This document shows positions 9,481-20,494 of a DNA stretch of 64,000 nucleotides, one piece after another. Location: assembly GCA_016748015.1 (NCBI GenBank), contig JAAOMT010000439.1:371170-435169 (forward strand), read 5' to 3'. Under the pieces are notes generated by a model, which saw only the letters and a program-made list of their open reading frames with translations, did not search any database and was not told the DNA's origin. The position numbers and the translations under genes were made by a program. The DNA is from Geosiphon pyriformis. Its lineage: Eukaryota; Glomeromycota; Glomeromycetes; Archaeosporales; Geosiphonaceae. How positions within the stretch are numbered: the stretch's first letter is position 1; each line of letters begins with the position of its first letter.

Positions 9481-10400
9481 TGATCTCTTTTTTTTTAATA
9501 TTAAGTTTTATCAAAATCTTTATTTTGGATTAATTCTGCTACTTTTTTTTTAATACTATTTGTTTAACTCTGGTTTTTATATTTTCTACTTGTGAGTTGT
9601 TCATTCTTTCTTACTGGTTAATAGTTATTGTTTTTATTTTTGGATGTAGTAATATTTCTAAATAATTTGAAATATGGTATATAGTTGATAAATTGTTCTA
9701 ATGTGAAACAATGAGTTTGTTTTCTTTCTGATAAAGTCTTTAATTTGTTGTATTATTTCTTGATTGAATATTTTTTTGAATTTGTCTGTATATAGTTTTT
9801 AAATATTCAGCTTTTGTTCTAACTAATAGTAATAGTATGATATTGGAAATTGTTCTGTCTATTGTTTCCAACTTTTTTTTGTTAGTTTCTTTGTTAGAAT
9901 AATTATAAGTATTGTCCCAAAAGTATTCTTCACTTTTTTTATTATTTTATTTGACCAATGTTTTGTTGAATTCAGTAGTTATTGATATGGTGTATTTTCT
10001 GCTTTTTTTTTTGGTGTTTTGATAGCAGATTGTTTGGTGGTTAATAACAATTTCTATATCTAATTGTTGTTAATTTACAGCTTAAAATAATTGTTGACCT
10101 ATTGAATAGATGTGATCTGGGATTTCCATTTTTCTGTTGTTGCTTTTATTACATATACTGTGTTTTTTTATATTATTTTGGTTAATTACTTTAATTTGGT
10201 TGCATTAATAATTATAATTAGTTCCAGATTTCATAGAATTTTATTTGGTTTGACTAATATTTTTTGTATTTTTAGTTATGAAATATTATTGGTAAATGAT
10301 AATACTATATTGTGATATGATTTCAGTTAATCTCCATATACTGTTTTAGCTAAGATTTTATTGTTCTATCTTAGTTTATAAGCTTTATTTTCTAGAATTT
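9481..10400 (-). pseudogene. C-terminal extension after integrase (copy B)
   Basis: About 0.9 kb between the end of integrase and the 3' LTR aligns in position with the end of element D (37650-38510) and with the open frame at 1-272. It was therefore coding in the family ancestor. No domain is recognised. Here it is full of stops. Confidence 0.45.
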
Positions 10401-11460
10401 CTTCAATGTAAAATAGTCTGTTCTATTTGAAGTTAAATTTTTTACTCTATTGTTTTTCTATTTTGGTACAATATAAAAGTACTTTGTCTTCAATTTTGAA
10501 TTCAACTGGTTTATCTGGTAATTAGTTATTATGTTATTCTTTTTGTTTTTTTTGTGATTTTTGAATATTATTAGCTGTTTTTTGTCTTTTGTTTTTTAGA
10601 GTTTTTATTAGTTCATATATTCTTCTTAGCAATGTTTTTTGTAAATTGGCTTCTGTTATTGGTTCTATTAAATATGTGTTAATGTTTATCTTAATTGGTA
10701 ATATTGCTGTTCTACTATAAACAAGTTCAAATAGTATTGCTTATATAATATCTTGCTTCATTGTTTGATAAGCAAATAGTACTGATGGTATAAACAAATT
10801 TTATTCATTCTGGTTTTTTTGGCTAATCTTGACTATTGTTTTATACAATGTTCTGTTAAATCTTTTGACTAAACTATTTGTTTGTGAATAATATGGCAAT
10901 GATAATAGTCTCTTAATTTCAAATTTTTGACTCAATTCTATTTGTGTTCTGTTTACAAAGTGAGTTTTTTGATCTGATAATAATTCTTTTGGACATTCAT
11001 GTTAACAAATCAAATCTTGATAAACAAATTTGGCTACAGATTCTGCATCTGCTCTTTGAATTGCTTTTGCTTCTGGTTATTTAATAAAATAATTCATGAC
11101 TACTGCTATATAACAATTGCCTCTGCTGGTTATTGTAAATAATCTAACTAAGTCAATTCTAATTTGATCAAATAGTTGTTTCATTCTAATTGGTCTTAGT
11201 GGTTCACTGGGTTTTGTTTTTTTTTTCTCTAACAAGCATCACAATTTTAAATGTATTAGATAATGTTTGGATACATTAATAGTCAATAATATTTTTTTTT
11301 AGTTCTTTCTATGGTTGCTTCTTTATGAAAATGTCCTGCTGTTGGATCTAAGTACATGTTGTATAGTATTGTTTTTTTCTTTGGTTCTGTAATTACTCTG
11401 AATGATTGATCTGAATCTTTTTTGTTTTTCTGATATAGTATATTTTGGTAAATAATAAAA
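10400..11460 (-). pseudogene. Integrase of copy B
   Basis: The N-terminal zinc-binding HHCC domain reads GHFHKEATIERTKKKYY followed by a decayed YPNII and NCDAC (about 11335-11230). The catalytic core, decayed, lies between about 11200 and 10800. The C-terminal part, corresponding to the well-read segment of element D, is at about 10700-10440. Integrase inserts element cDNA into chromosomal DNA. All frames are broken. Confidence 0.7.
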
Positions 11461-11559
11461 TATTTTAATTGTTGTTTTATGTTGTTTTATTTCTTTTAAG
11501 ATAATTTTTTCTTAAACTGTTAAGTATTAATATAATGTTGTAGTTGTAGATATTTTTGT

Positions 11560-13353
11560 ATGTTCATCTTTTGTTATATTTTTGGAATTGAAATGTTCTT
11601 AGATTTGTTTTATTTGTGACAAACCATTGGCATTTCTGTTTTCTTTTCTCTTTTTATAATGTACTGTATAATTAAATAGTGAAAGTTCTATTTTTTATCT
11701 TGTGTGGTGATTATTTCTAAATTTTTGTTTCTGAATTAATGTCAATTCTTTGTGATCAGTGTATATGTTATACTTTTAATTTAAGTATTTTTTCCATTTA
11801 ATAACAGCTTAATAGATAGCCAAATGTTTTAATACTAGAGTTTTATAGTTTTTTTCAGCTGGACTTAAGTTTTGGCTAATATATATTACTAGATGTTTTC
11901 TTCTTTCTGGTCTTTTTTGAAACAGTACAGCTCTCAATGCTTGATTTGATGCATTAGTGGTAATAATAAATGGCTTGCTATGATCCAGATAAATTAGTAC
12001 TGAAGCTTGAATGAGCTTTTTTCTTAAAATATCAAAAGCTTTTTGTTGAATTTTTATCTATTTGTATTTTATATTCTTGGCTTAAAGCTGGTAAAGTAGT
12101 TAAGCCAGTTTGAAGAAGTTTTGGATAAATTAGTGGTAGTATCTAGTGAATCCCAAAAATGTTTTTAATTCTGTGAGATTTGTTGGTATTGAAAAGTTCT
12201 TGACAATCTCAATCTTGTTTGAATTGGTTTTGATGCTGTTTTTACTTACATGTTTTAAAAATTTCAGTTTTTTTTTGTCAAAAAAACACTTGTTTGTATT
12301 AGTTTCAATTTGGCTCTTTTTAGTTTCTCAAACACTTGTTAAAGATGGTAAAAATAATCATTAAATGTTTTTAAAAACATATTAGTGTTATTCAAGTATA
12401 CTATTACTAATTTCTATAGTAGTCTAGTATAAACAATTTTCATAAGCTGTTAAAAAGTGGCTGGCATATTCATTAAGCTAAATGGCATAACATTGAATTC
12501 AAAATTCTCTTCTTATGTAGTGAATACTGTTTTCTCTTTGTCAGCCAAATTTATGACTACTTGCCAGTAGTTAGAGTCAGATAGCTATCTCTATAATTAA
12601 TGCTGTTAAGTTTTCTGTAATCCATACAAAAGTGGATTTTTCTATTCTTTTTCCAGATTAGTACTATTGGTAATAACTATGGATTTATTAATAATTGAAT
12701 TAATCTATTGTCCAACATTCTATTAATTTCTTGTTAAATAATTTTATGGCTGGCTGGTGGTACTTGGTATGTTTACTGTTTAATTGAAATAGTATCTCTT
12801 ATCTTAATTTGATGCTGAATAATGCCAGTTCTGCCAAATTTATTTTTACTGGCAAAAATATTAGTGAAATTATTGAAAAGCATCTTTAGTTGTATATATT
12901 AAAGTGAATCTAAGTTTCCTAAGTTTATTTGGTCTAATTGTTCTGGTTGGAGCAAATAATATTCTTCTTATTCATATATGATTTGTGATGTAATATCCAC
13001 ATATCTACATAGTTGTGGAAAATCTGGAATAGTATTTAGTGGTTGATTTTTAATTTTAGTGCTTAAGTATCTGATTTTAGTACTATTTAGTATTTTAATT
13101 ATGTTACCAGTTGTATTATAGATGGAAATTTTGATGTACTTATAGTTCTTAACTAGTATGTAGAAATTGGTAATTCCAATTTTTTCTGTTTCACAAATAG
13201 TCAGTTCTACTTTAAAAATCTAAGATTGGTTCCTTATTTTCTTCTCTATTATTAACATATACTGGTTATATGGCAGAATAGAAACTGAATGACTGGTAAA
13301 GATAATTTCTCTCTTGTCAATTGATTTTTCTTTTGCCATATTAATTGGTATGT
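11560..13353 (-). pseudogene. pol: Linker, reverse transcriptase and RNase H of copy B
   Basis: The region just right of 13353 continues the linker (INMAKEK, then YNQYM). The RT parallels copy A with decayed versions of the fingers, the palm and the tail segment LGFTRYYH at about 12750-12100. The plus strand at 12380-12410 preserves the YLDD region in altered form. RNase H lies at about 12010-11640 and ends in HYKKRKENRNANGLSQ, which shows what copy A has lost. Many stops are present. Confidence 0.75.
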
Positions 13354-13879
13354 TGTTATCCGAGTAGAAAAACCAATCCAAAGTTATAAAGAAACATAAC
13401 CAAAATGTGACATAACACAGAATAGTGTGCAATAATATTGGATAATGCATTATAACTTAAAATAATACAGAATAATGCATTATAATGTGGAATAACACAA
13501 AATAACATGTAATAACACCAAATAACATATTATAACATAATATAATTAGCAATAGCATAAAAAAACAAAACAATCAAAAGCAATCCTATAGAACAAAAAA
13601 AATATATAAAAACAAGTAGCTGTAAAAGTTAGAAAAACATCCAAAAAAAAATTAATCTTTCAGAATTAATTAAACTTTTAGAGTCAATTAGACTCATAGA
13701 TCATAATTATTAAATACTCCTCCTTTTAAGGATGGTTGCTATCAACTGAAATGGAATTATATCAATAAAATATCTCTTTAATTTTTCAAATCCATGTTAT
13801 TATCTATTACTTAATCTGCTGGCACAATAGCTTTTGATCACAGCTATTGACAAAACACTTATTTCTTATTTTATTTTCT

Positions 13880-13965
13880 TTATTTCTTTATTTTTCTTTT
13901 ATTTTTTTTTATTTTATTTTATTTTATTTTATTTTATTTTTTTTATTTTTTCTTGTGGAGTAACA
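13880..13965. repeat. (TTTTA)n low-complexity tract
   Basis: A run of TTTTA-type units lies in the outer solo LTR. The same LTR position in other copies is also T- or A-rich (for example 8925-8955, 14580-14635, 35745-35800), so it is an old LTR component prone to slippage. Confidence 0.8.
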
Positions 13966-14199
13966 ACATAATAAAATTGACTGTCTGAGAATAGACTTTA
14001 TAATAGTCTGGTAAAAGAGAAAAACTCTCTCTAAGTTTTAGATATTAACATTATCTTAGTAGCTTACCAGAAGAGTAAAAAAATAACACCAGATCTTAAT
14101 AACTGTGCTCATTAGCTCAGAGAAAATAGTTTACATTTATAAGAAGTTGCAATCAGCAAAAGCCAAACTTCCATGTCTTATAACCAAAAAACTCTATGG

Positions 14200-15082
14200 T
14201 GTTACAGGTAATTATTTCTGTTGTGGAATTGAATAACAAACCCATAACTTGGTGCTCAAAAGCTACTTTCGTGGATGATGTGCGGAAGGTATGGTATCTG
14301 AAGGTTTTGGTTGATCTGAAGGTTTTGTTGTGGAGTTCTTTGTATAATAGACAGAGATTCAATAAGGTTGATAGTGGTTGTATTCTCAAGTGGTTTTCCC
14401 AATTTCTTTCTCAGCATAGTAGCCAGATTTAGTCTGGCAGTCATGCCCTTCTGGTAAGCTATTCAATAATATATATAAAATCCTACCCTTATTTCTGGAT
14501 CTTTTACCAGACTATCCTTGACATCAATAACTCAGCGCTTAATCTTTTAATCAATTAGTATATGACAACAAAATCAAAGAAAGAAAGGAAATAAAATAAA
14601 AAAAATAAAAATAAAAAAAATAAAGAAAATAAGCCAAGGCAATTTGGTTCGTTAGTATCTCGTCAATAGCCATGATCAAGAGCTATTGTTCCAGCATGGT
14701 TAAGTAGCAATTACTATCAACATGAAGTGTTAATAGTGAATAGTGGATTGAAATATAGAATAATTATTTATTTGATGATTGGTTTCTTGGCTAAGGATTC
14801 TGTAATATCCATTTTGTTTTTTCTGTTTCTAACACTACTACTATATATACATAATTGGGATTCCTCAATTCCTCGATTCTTCACAACAAGAATCCTGGAA
14901 TCCTGCGATTCCTTTGAAAAGAATCCTGGAATTCTGAAATTCTGCAATTCTTCATTGAAAATCCTGAAATTCCTGGAATTCTGTAATTTCTGAAAGGAAT
15001 CCTGGAATTCCACATTTACTATGCTTACTTCTGATTGGCTAATAATTATGCTAATATATTTCCTATATTTCTATGAATAACA
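14200..15082 (-). mobile_element. Solo LTR (minus orientation) nested in the solo LTR above
   Basis: Plus-strand ends are TGTTACAGG and GAATAACA, flanked by ATGG on both sides (14196-14199 and 15083-15086). The 883-bp segment aligns with the LTRs of copy A and element D and has the GGAATTCC/CCTGGAAT array at about 14845-15015. There is no internal sequence. It must have arrived after the surrounding LTR. Confidence 0.88.
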
Positions 15083-15238
15083 ATGGGTAAATTCATAACA
15101 ATTTAAAAGACTTTCAAAAACTGATAATACTGATACAACAAACAAGTCTACTGAAAAAAAATCATTAAAAGCTTTCTAAAAACCCAAATCTTAAGCACCA
15201 AATGTTATTATCATATACCACCAAGTTTATCCATAACA

Positions 15239-16600
15239 ATGTTTATTCTACTTATTAATTCAAATCTATTTTTTCTTTTGGCTGTGATCTCTAATTTTTT
15301 TTTGTTCTTATTGTTATTAATTAAGCTATTTTCACCAAAAGTAAAAATATTGTCTGTGCTATTTTTTTATTTGGTTCAATTATATATGGTTTTTTTAAAT
15401 TATTTTGTAGTATTGCAATAATATTTTCTATATATTTTGCATTAATTATTCTTTTTTTGATGTTAATTTCTTTCTTTGCTAAATTAAATCTAGATGCTAA
15501 TTGAACTATTGTTGTTGCTAGAATTTTCAGTGCTATTTTCAGATTAATACTAATGTGTGAATGTGGTTTTAATTTGATGGCAGTTTTTTCAGGATATCTA
15601 AGATCAAATTCTGTATTAGTATTATGTAGTTATTCTGATATAATATTTTTGTTATTATTGCTAAACCATTTAAGTTCTTGTTCTATTAACAGATTTGAGG
15701 GCACAATATATTGTTTGGAATTATAATCAGAGTTTGAATTGTCATTGTCATTGCCATAGTAAATGGAATTGAAACTATTGTTGTTGTCATCATTAGAGTC
15801 TAAATCAGAATTGAATTTTGATTTCAATTCTAATATGCACTTACTGATTGGTTTTTTTTTAAAGATCAAATATATTATGTATGATAATGAATTGTGAATG
15901 ATATTATAATTATTACAATACTGAAAATCACATAAAATTAAACAATGATCACATAAGTGAATATTGGGCTATTTTAAACATTGCTCTTGCTTTTTTTAGT
16001 AAGTGTTAATTTCTAGTAGTGTTTATAAAATTGTTTTGGGTTCATAATATTAAAGATAATATTAGAATTTGAGATTCAAATAATCTTTTTGGGTTCTGGT
16101 GGATTGTTTTTAATTGTTTTTATTTCTTCTGGAAATGTATCTTCAATTTTGGCAATTGCTATTCACCAGATTTCATTATTATTATATAAACAGCCATCCA
16201 AATATTTTACAGCTTTTCTCTAAACAGCACCTATTGGTGTTTCTTTTTTTATTCAATTACTAATTAAAATTGTGTATTAACATGATTTGTTACATATTTT
16301 TTTATAACCAAGAATGTTGTTCTATATTCTTTCATCTAAAAAAGTTTTCTTACAAGTAAAACATAGTTTGTTGTCTCATTTTCTTTGTCTTTTGGATCAT
16401 TCAAAGCATTCAAAAACACATGGACAACAATAATAATAATTTGTGGCCATCAGCCATTCCTTATTGTTACTACAGCATATATCTATTGTTAACAATTTTT
16501 TGTCACAATTGACACATATTAGCTTAGGTTAATAGTAGTTGGTTTGGTGTGTAATGGTATATAAGATGTAAGTAAAGATAGTAGCTGAAGTAGATTCTTC
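15239..16600 (-). pseudogene. Cysteine-rich module and dUTPase (upstream part) of copy B
   Basis: The module is recognisable from NCDKKLL with a following CC pair (about 16515-16470) and LCDHCLILCDFQYC (about 15955-15905). dUTPase follows: EFDLRYPEK is motif 1 (about 15615), ASRFNLAKKEIN motif 2, IINAKYIENIIA motif 3, PNKKIAQTIF motif 4 (about 15350), and a broken motif 5 near 15260. The frame is interrupted by several stops. A nested LTR inserted at 15238/13354, just after motif 5, separates the rest of the polyprotein. Confidence 0.7.
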
Positions 16601-16626
16601 TTTTCTTTTTTTTTTTTTTTTTTTTT

Positions 16627-16688
16627 NNNNNNNNNNNNNNNNNNNNNNNNNNNNNNNNNNNNNNNNNNNNNNNNNNNNNNNNNNNNNN
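16627..16688. other. Assembly gap of 62 N within a poly-T run
   Basis: Sixty-two N lie between T homopolymers of at least 20 bases on each side. The gap falls in the copy B polyprotein between protease and the cysteine-rich module, where copy A has a shorter T-rich stretch (4317-4329). The true length is unknown. Confidence 0.98.
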
Positions 16689-16689
<1 letters not shown>

Positions 16690-16721
<32 letters not shown>

Positions 16722-17350
16722 CTAAGTATGAATAATAATTTATTGTGTTTTTTTTGGTCCATGAAACTTGGTAGGCTTTTTAGATAGGTTTGTTTTCTTC
16801 TTTCTTAAATTTGATTAGTAATGCTTTGTTGTTTGGTTTAAAGTGATTATATGTAACTGGTATCTGAGTATATTAACTATTTTGGCTGAACTGTAGTTTT
16901 TGTATGGTCTAATTGAGCATAGCACTGGTTTTGAACAGTCAGTTATTACCAACTAGCATTTAATATTATGTGGCTTTTATTACTAATACTTTGATTAATA
17001 CAATAATACAATTGACTTTAAATAAGAAGTTGTTAATTTTGCTAATTGAAGTCTTTGTTGTTTCATTTGTGATAATGATTTTAGCACTGGCAATGCAATT
17101 AACTTGGTGACCTAATTCATAAATTGTCATGTGATGATGCTGCTGGCTGACTTACTATTAAAAATTAGTTTGATAGGATGGCTATTGACTTTTATGTCAG
17201 TGTATATTGTGGTAATTAGTTTTGCTTTAAGGGTGGCTTTACTGAATAAAGATGTTTTAACTGTTTCTTCAAGTTCAAAAAAAAAGATGGCAGTAAGTGA
17301 TTCATCTCCAGTAATTATTACTGGTAGAATATTGTTAATGAGTAGTTAAA
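16690..17350 (-). pseudogene. Aspartic protease of copy B
   Basis: The minus strand near 17215-17130 reads YTDIKVNSHPIKLIFNS followed by SASSII, aligning with the copy A protease. The catalytic Asp codon is again AAT (Asn). The C-terminal landmark around LVGNNWL is near 16945. The downstream end runs into a poly-T tract and the assembly gap. Confidence 0.65.
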
Positions 17351-17788
17351 TTTAATTGGGTTTTGATGAATTGAGTGTTGTGATTTTTAGAAATACTAAG
17401 AGACTTAAATAGTATTGGGCATAGCTAATTTCTGAATTTTGTTGTTAAGATCCAGATTGCTAGGCTGCTAAACTGGAGATCAGTTGGTGTATTACTATTG
17501 TCAATTGCTAATTTTGACAGATCTAAGTAGTTTTTGGTCTTTAATTTTTATTTGAAATAAGTTTTGGAGTTAATTCTGATTTGGTTGGGGCTGATAAATA
17601 ATTTGGGACTGGAGTAGTTGATAAATTACCAATGCTAATGGTTAATAAAGTGGCTATGTTACTTGAGCATAATATGGTTGATATTAGTATTGTTCTGATA
17701 ATTGATTACTGGCATAGTTCAGAATTTAAAATCTGCAATTGGGATTTTAATATTGATTTCCTGATCATAAGTTATTTTCTTTAAAGTA

Positions 17789-19520
17789 GCAATCTATTTT
17801 TAAATGGCCTTGTCTATTACAGTAATAGCAATTACATTTTTTCATTTGTCATAGTTAATTTGATAACAATAATAGACATATTTGTTGCTAAACATGATTG
17901 AAATTTCCTGGATTTTTGTGATAATATGAAGATTGATATATTGCCTAATTATTAGCTAAGTATTCCTTAAGTTTCTGATTAATTGAATTACTAAATTGTT
18001 TAATTTGGAATTTAAGTCAGATGATCTATTTATTACTAGATTAACAGCTTAAAAGTGATTATCTTTCAGCTCAGCTAATTTGAAATCTCTAGTATGTATA
18101 ACTGCATCTTAAAATGTTTGTAAGTGTATTAAACATATACACTGAAAAATGCTACTGCATAATCCATGAATGAACTGGTTTAAAATCTGTAGTACTGTAA
18201 AATAATTTGTGTTAATTGCTTGTATTTGGTGCAGATTTTTATGGAAGCATCTTAAGTAAGTGGTAACTGCTTCAGTATTTTTTTGTTTGATAATTGTAAA
18301 AATATTTGCTAGGCAATTAATACTATTATTGTCACTAAAATATCTTAGAAATTCCAGTTTGAATACATTAAAGTTTTGGGGTTTCTGGATTAAGTTTTGA
18401 TATTATGAATTGGCAATATCTTGAAAAAATATGTGATTGCTTGTAATGCTCTAACATTATCTCATCTATTAACTACAATGGTTTTTTCCATATTATTAAG
18501 CCAAACTTGCACATCATTTTTTTTACCAGTAAATTTTTCAAATTTTGCAATTGATGTATAGACTATTAATGCAAGTAATAGTTGTAGTTATTATTGTTGT
18601 TGTTAAAGTTGTTGTTGTTAGAATAGTAGTTGTGGCTGTTATTGCAATTCAACAATTAGTATAACTGATAGTAGATTAATTATAATTACTAGAAGTAAGT
18701 TTTAAGGAACAATAAAAGCAAGGTTTGGATTGTTCTGATTTTGCTGAGTTGGAACAATTAGGATTTGAATTCTTGGGTTTTTTAAGATCAGATTTTAATA
18801 AGCAAATTTCTGATCTTTGTTTTTCTTTTCTTCTAAGTCAGTTATTTTTCAAGAACTAGTGGCTCTGAAATCAGATTGAGGTGACAATAATCGAAATTTT
18901 GATGGTATTGGTAATTACAATTTAAATTCTTTAAAGTAATTATCATAAGTTCTCAATAAATCAGCTTTTTTTTGTTGGTTTTAAAATGTTATTCTTACTG
19001 ATAATGTTTTTGCTAATAATAATTTACCTCCTAATGGTATATTGATAGTACTTTTAGATGTGTAGTAATATGATAGATAAATAGGTAAAACTACTCTTGG
19101 TTTCTTCTATATAAATAGTTGTATGTTTCTTGGTGTTTCTGCTGGTGTTTGTAATTTTCTTTTGTTGTTGTTTGCAAAGATAATAAAAAATTTTTGTTTA
19201 ATGTGTTTCTCAATTTTTCTATTGATTTTTGTGATTATTGAAACAAACAAATAATTTTGTAAAAACATGATATTCTGGAGTAATTTACTATAAAAATTAG
19301 TAAATGCTGTTTCTTGATCTTTTTAATCTCCTAAGTGGAATTTGATTCTTTTGTTAACATAAAAATTGAAAATTAATTCTGCTGGCCAATGGTTACTTGT
19401 TAATTTTAGGTGAAATTGATAGTATTGGAATAAAGCTTTTGTAAATTTCAAGTGGTTTGTTTCTGTTATTTCTGATTCTGTTACTGTTTCAGATAATTGC
19501 TATTGGTGCTAATTCTTTGC
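17789..19520 (-). pseudogene. gag: gag of copy B, with CCHC knuckle
   Basis: The N-terminal landmark, matching NHLEFAK of copies A and D, lies near 19440-19490. The Gln-rich segment is at about 18560-18650. The knuckle CYYCNRQGHLKIDC is intact at 17830-17789 (C-x2-C-x4-H-x4-C). Numerous TAA and TAG codons break the frame throughout, so no long open stretch remains. Confidence 0.7.
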
Positions 19521-19548
19521 TAAATTATATCTTACAAAAAGCACCAAA

Positions 19549-20494
19549 TGTTACAAATGGTTACTTGGAATGTTAATATAAATAACAAACTCATAACTTG
19601 GTGCTTAATAATATGTATGGTTGGTAATATCTGAAGATTTTTATGTCTGAAGGTTTTTATATCTGAAAATTTTGGTTGAGTTCTTTGTATAATGAACAGA
19701 GATTTAATGTTAATATTCTTTGGTGATATTTCTAATTTTTTTTTCAACTTATGAGTTGGTATGTGTTGTTGTTTATAGCTTCTCAGAATATTTATTCTGT
19801 TAATTTTTTTTAGCTTAATGGTCAATTTTCTGGTAAGCTATCCCTCAATTCTGAGTGTTTATCTTTATTCCTGGGTCTTTTACCAGTCCTTTTTTTAATG
19901 TTAATACTTTGTTTTAATCTTTTTAATCAGTTAATAAACAACAAACAAAAATAAATAAAAAATAAAAAATAAAATAAAATAAAAGAAATTAGTATTCTGT
20001 TAATAGCTATAATCAAGAGTTATTGTTTCAGTGTAGTTAGGTGTTAAATGCTATCAATATTGAGTGTTAATAGAGTAAAAATGATTAATATTTTCTAATC
20101 AAGTGATAATAACATAGATTCAAATAATAATAAATAATTTATTGATATGTAATGTGAATTTGGAACTTTTTCTAACTGTTTTCTTAATTGAGGATTCTAA
20201 CTGTGTGTTCTAGCTGTAAATTCTGTCTTTTTTGCTTCTAATACTTTTGTTATATATACATAATTGATGTTCTATAAAATCTCATACATTTGTGAGCAAT
20301 GTGTTATAATTTCTCAAACAATGCTCATATTGTTAAATAATATGCTCTAATCTATTAATATTGCTTATATTGCTGAGCAATGTATCATAATTTACTAGCA
20401 ATGTGTTCATATGCTTAATACTATTCTCTTATTGGTCTATTTTTCCTATTTGTTTTTTTTATTATTTCTTTTGTGCTTTTTTCTATAAGTAATA
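19549..20494 (-). repeat. 5' LTR of copy B
   Basis: Its inner end reads TGTTACAAATGG on the plus strand at 19549 and is followed, on the element strand, by TTTGGTGCTTTTTGTAAGA, the primer-binding site (19530-19548). Its outer end is GTAATA at 20494. It carries the same AGCAATGTG-type array (about 20285-20410) as the partner LTR. Confidence 0.85.

Larger units (their letters stand above)
13354..15238 (+). mobile_element. Solo LTR (plus orientation) inserted in copy B, itself interrupted
   Basis: The segment begins TGTTATCCGAG and ends CCATAACA, and is flanked on both sides by ATGT (13350-13353 and 15239-15242). Deleting it with one ATGT rejoins copy B in line with copy A. Without the inner insertion it is about 1.0 kb. 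Its parts follow the order of a plus-oriented LTR of this superfamily: CAATAGCTTTTGATCACAGC, a T-rich low-complexity run, TCTGGTAAAAG, TTACCAGAAG, and AAGCACCAAATGTTA near the end. No coding or internal sequence remains, so it is a solo LTR left by LTR-LTR recombination. Confidence 0.8.
8516..20494 (-). mobile_element. Ty3/gypsy LTR retrotransposon copy B, with nested insertions
   Basis: Both LTRs are present (8516-9480 and 19549-20494). Between them lie, from right to left, primer-binding site, gag, CCHC knuckle, protease, cysteine-rich module, dUTPase, RT, RNase H, integrase and a C-terminal extension. After removing the 1885-bp nested insertion and its 4-bp duplication the element is about 10.1 kb. 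It is more decayed than copy A, with almost every frame broken by stops. The flanking tetranucleotides (CTAA left, ATGG right) do not match, so either the duplication has decayed or the ends come from a recombination. Confidence 0.88.

Noticed and set aside
10112-10315. Plus-strand open frame of 67 codons
   Set aside because: Antisense to the decayed integrase and extension of copy B; hydrophobic T-rich composition, no homologous frame kept in copies A, C or D.
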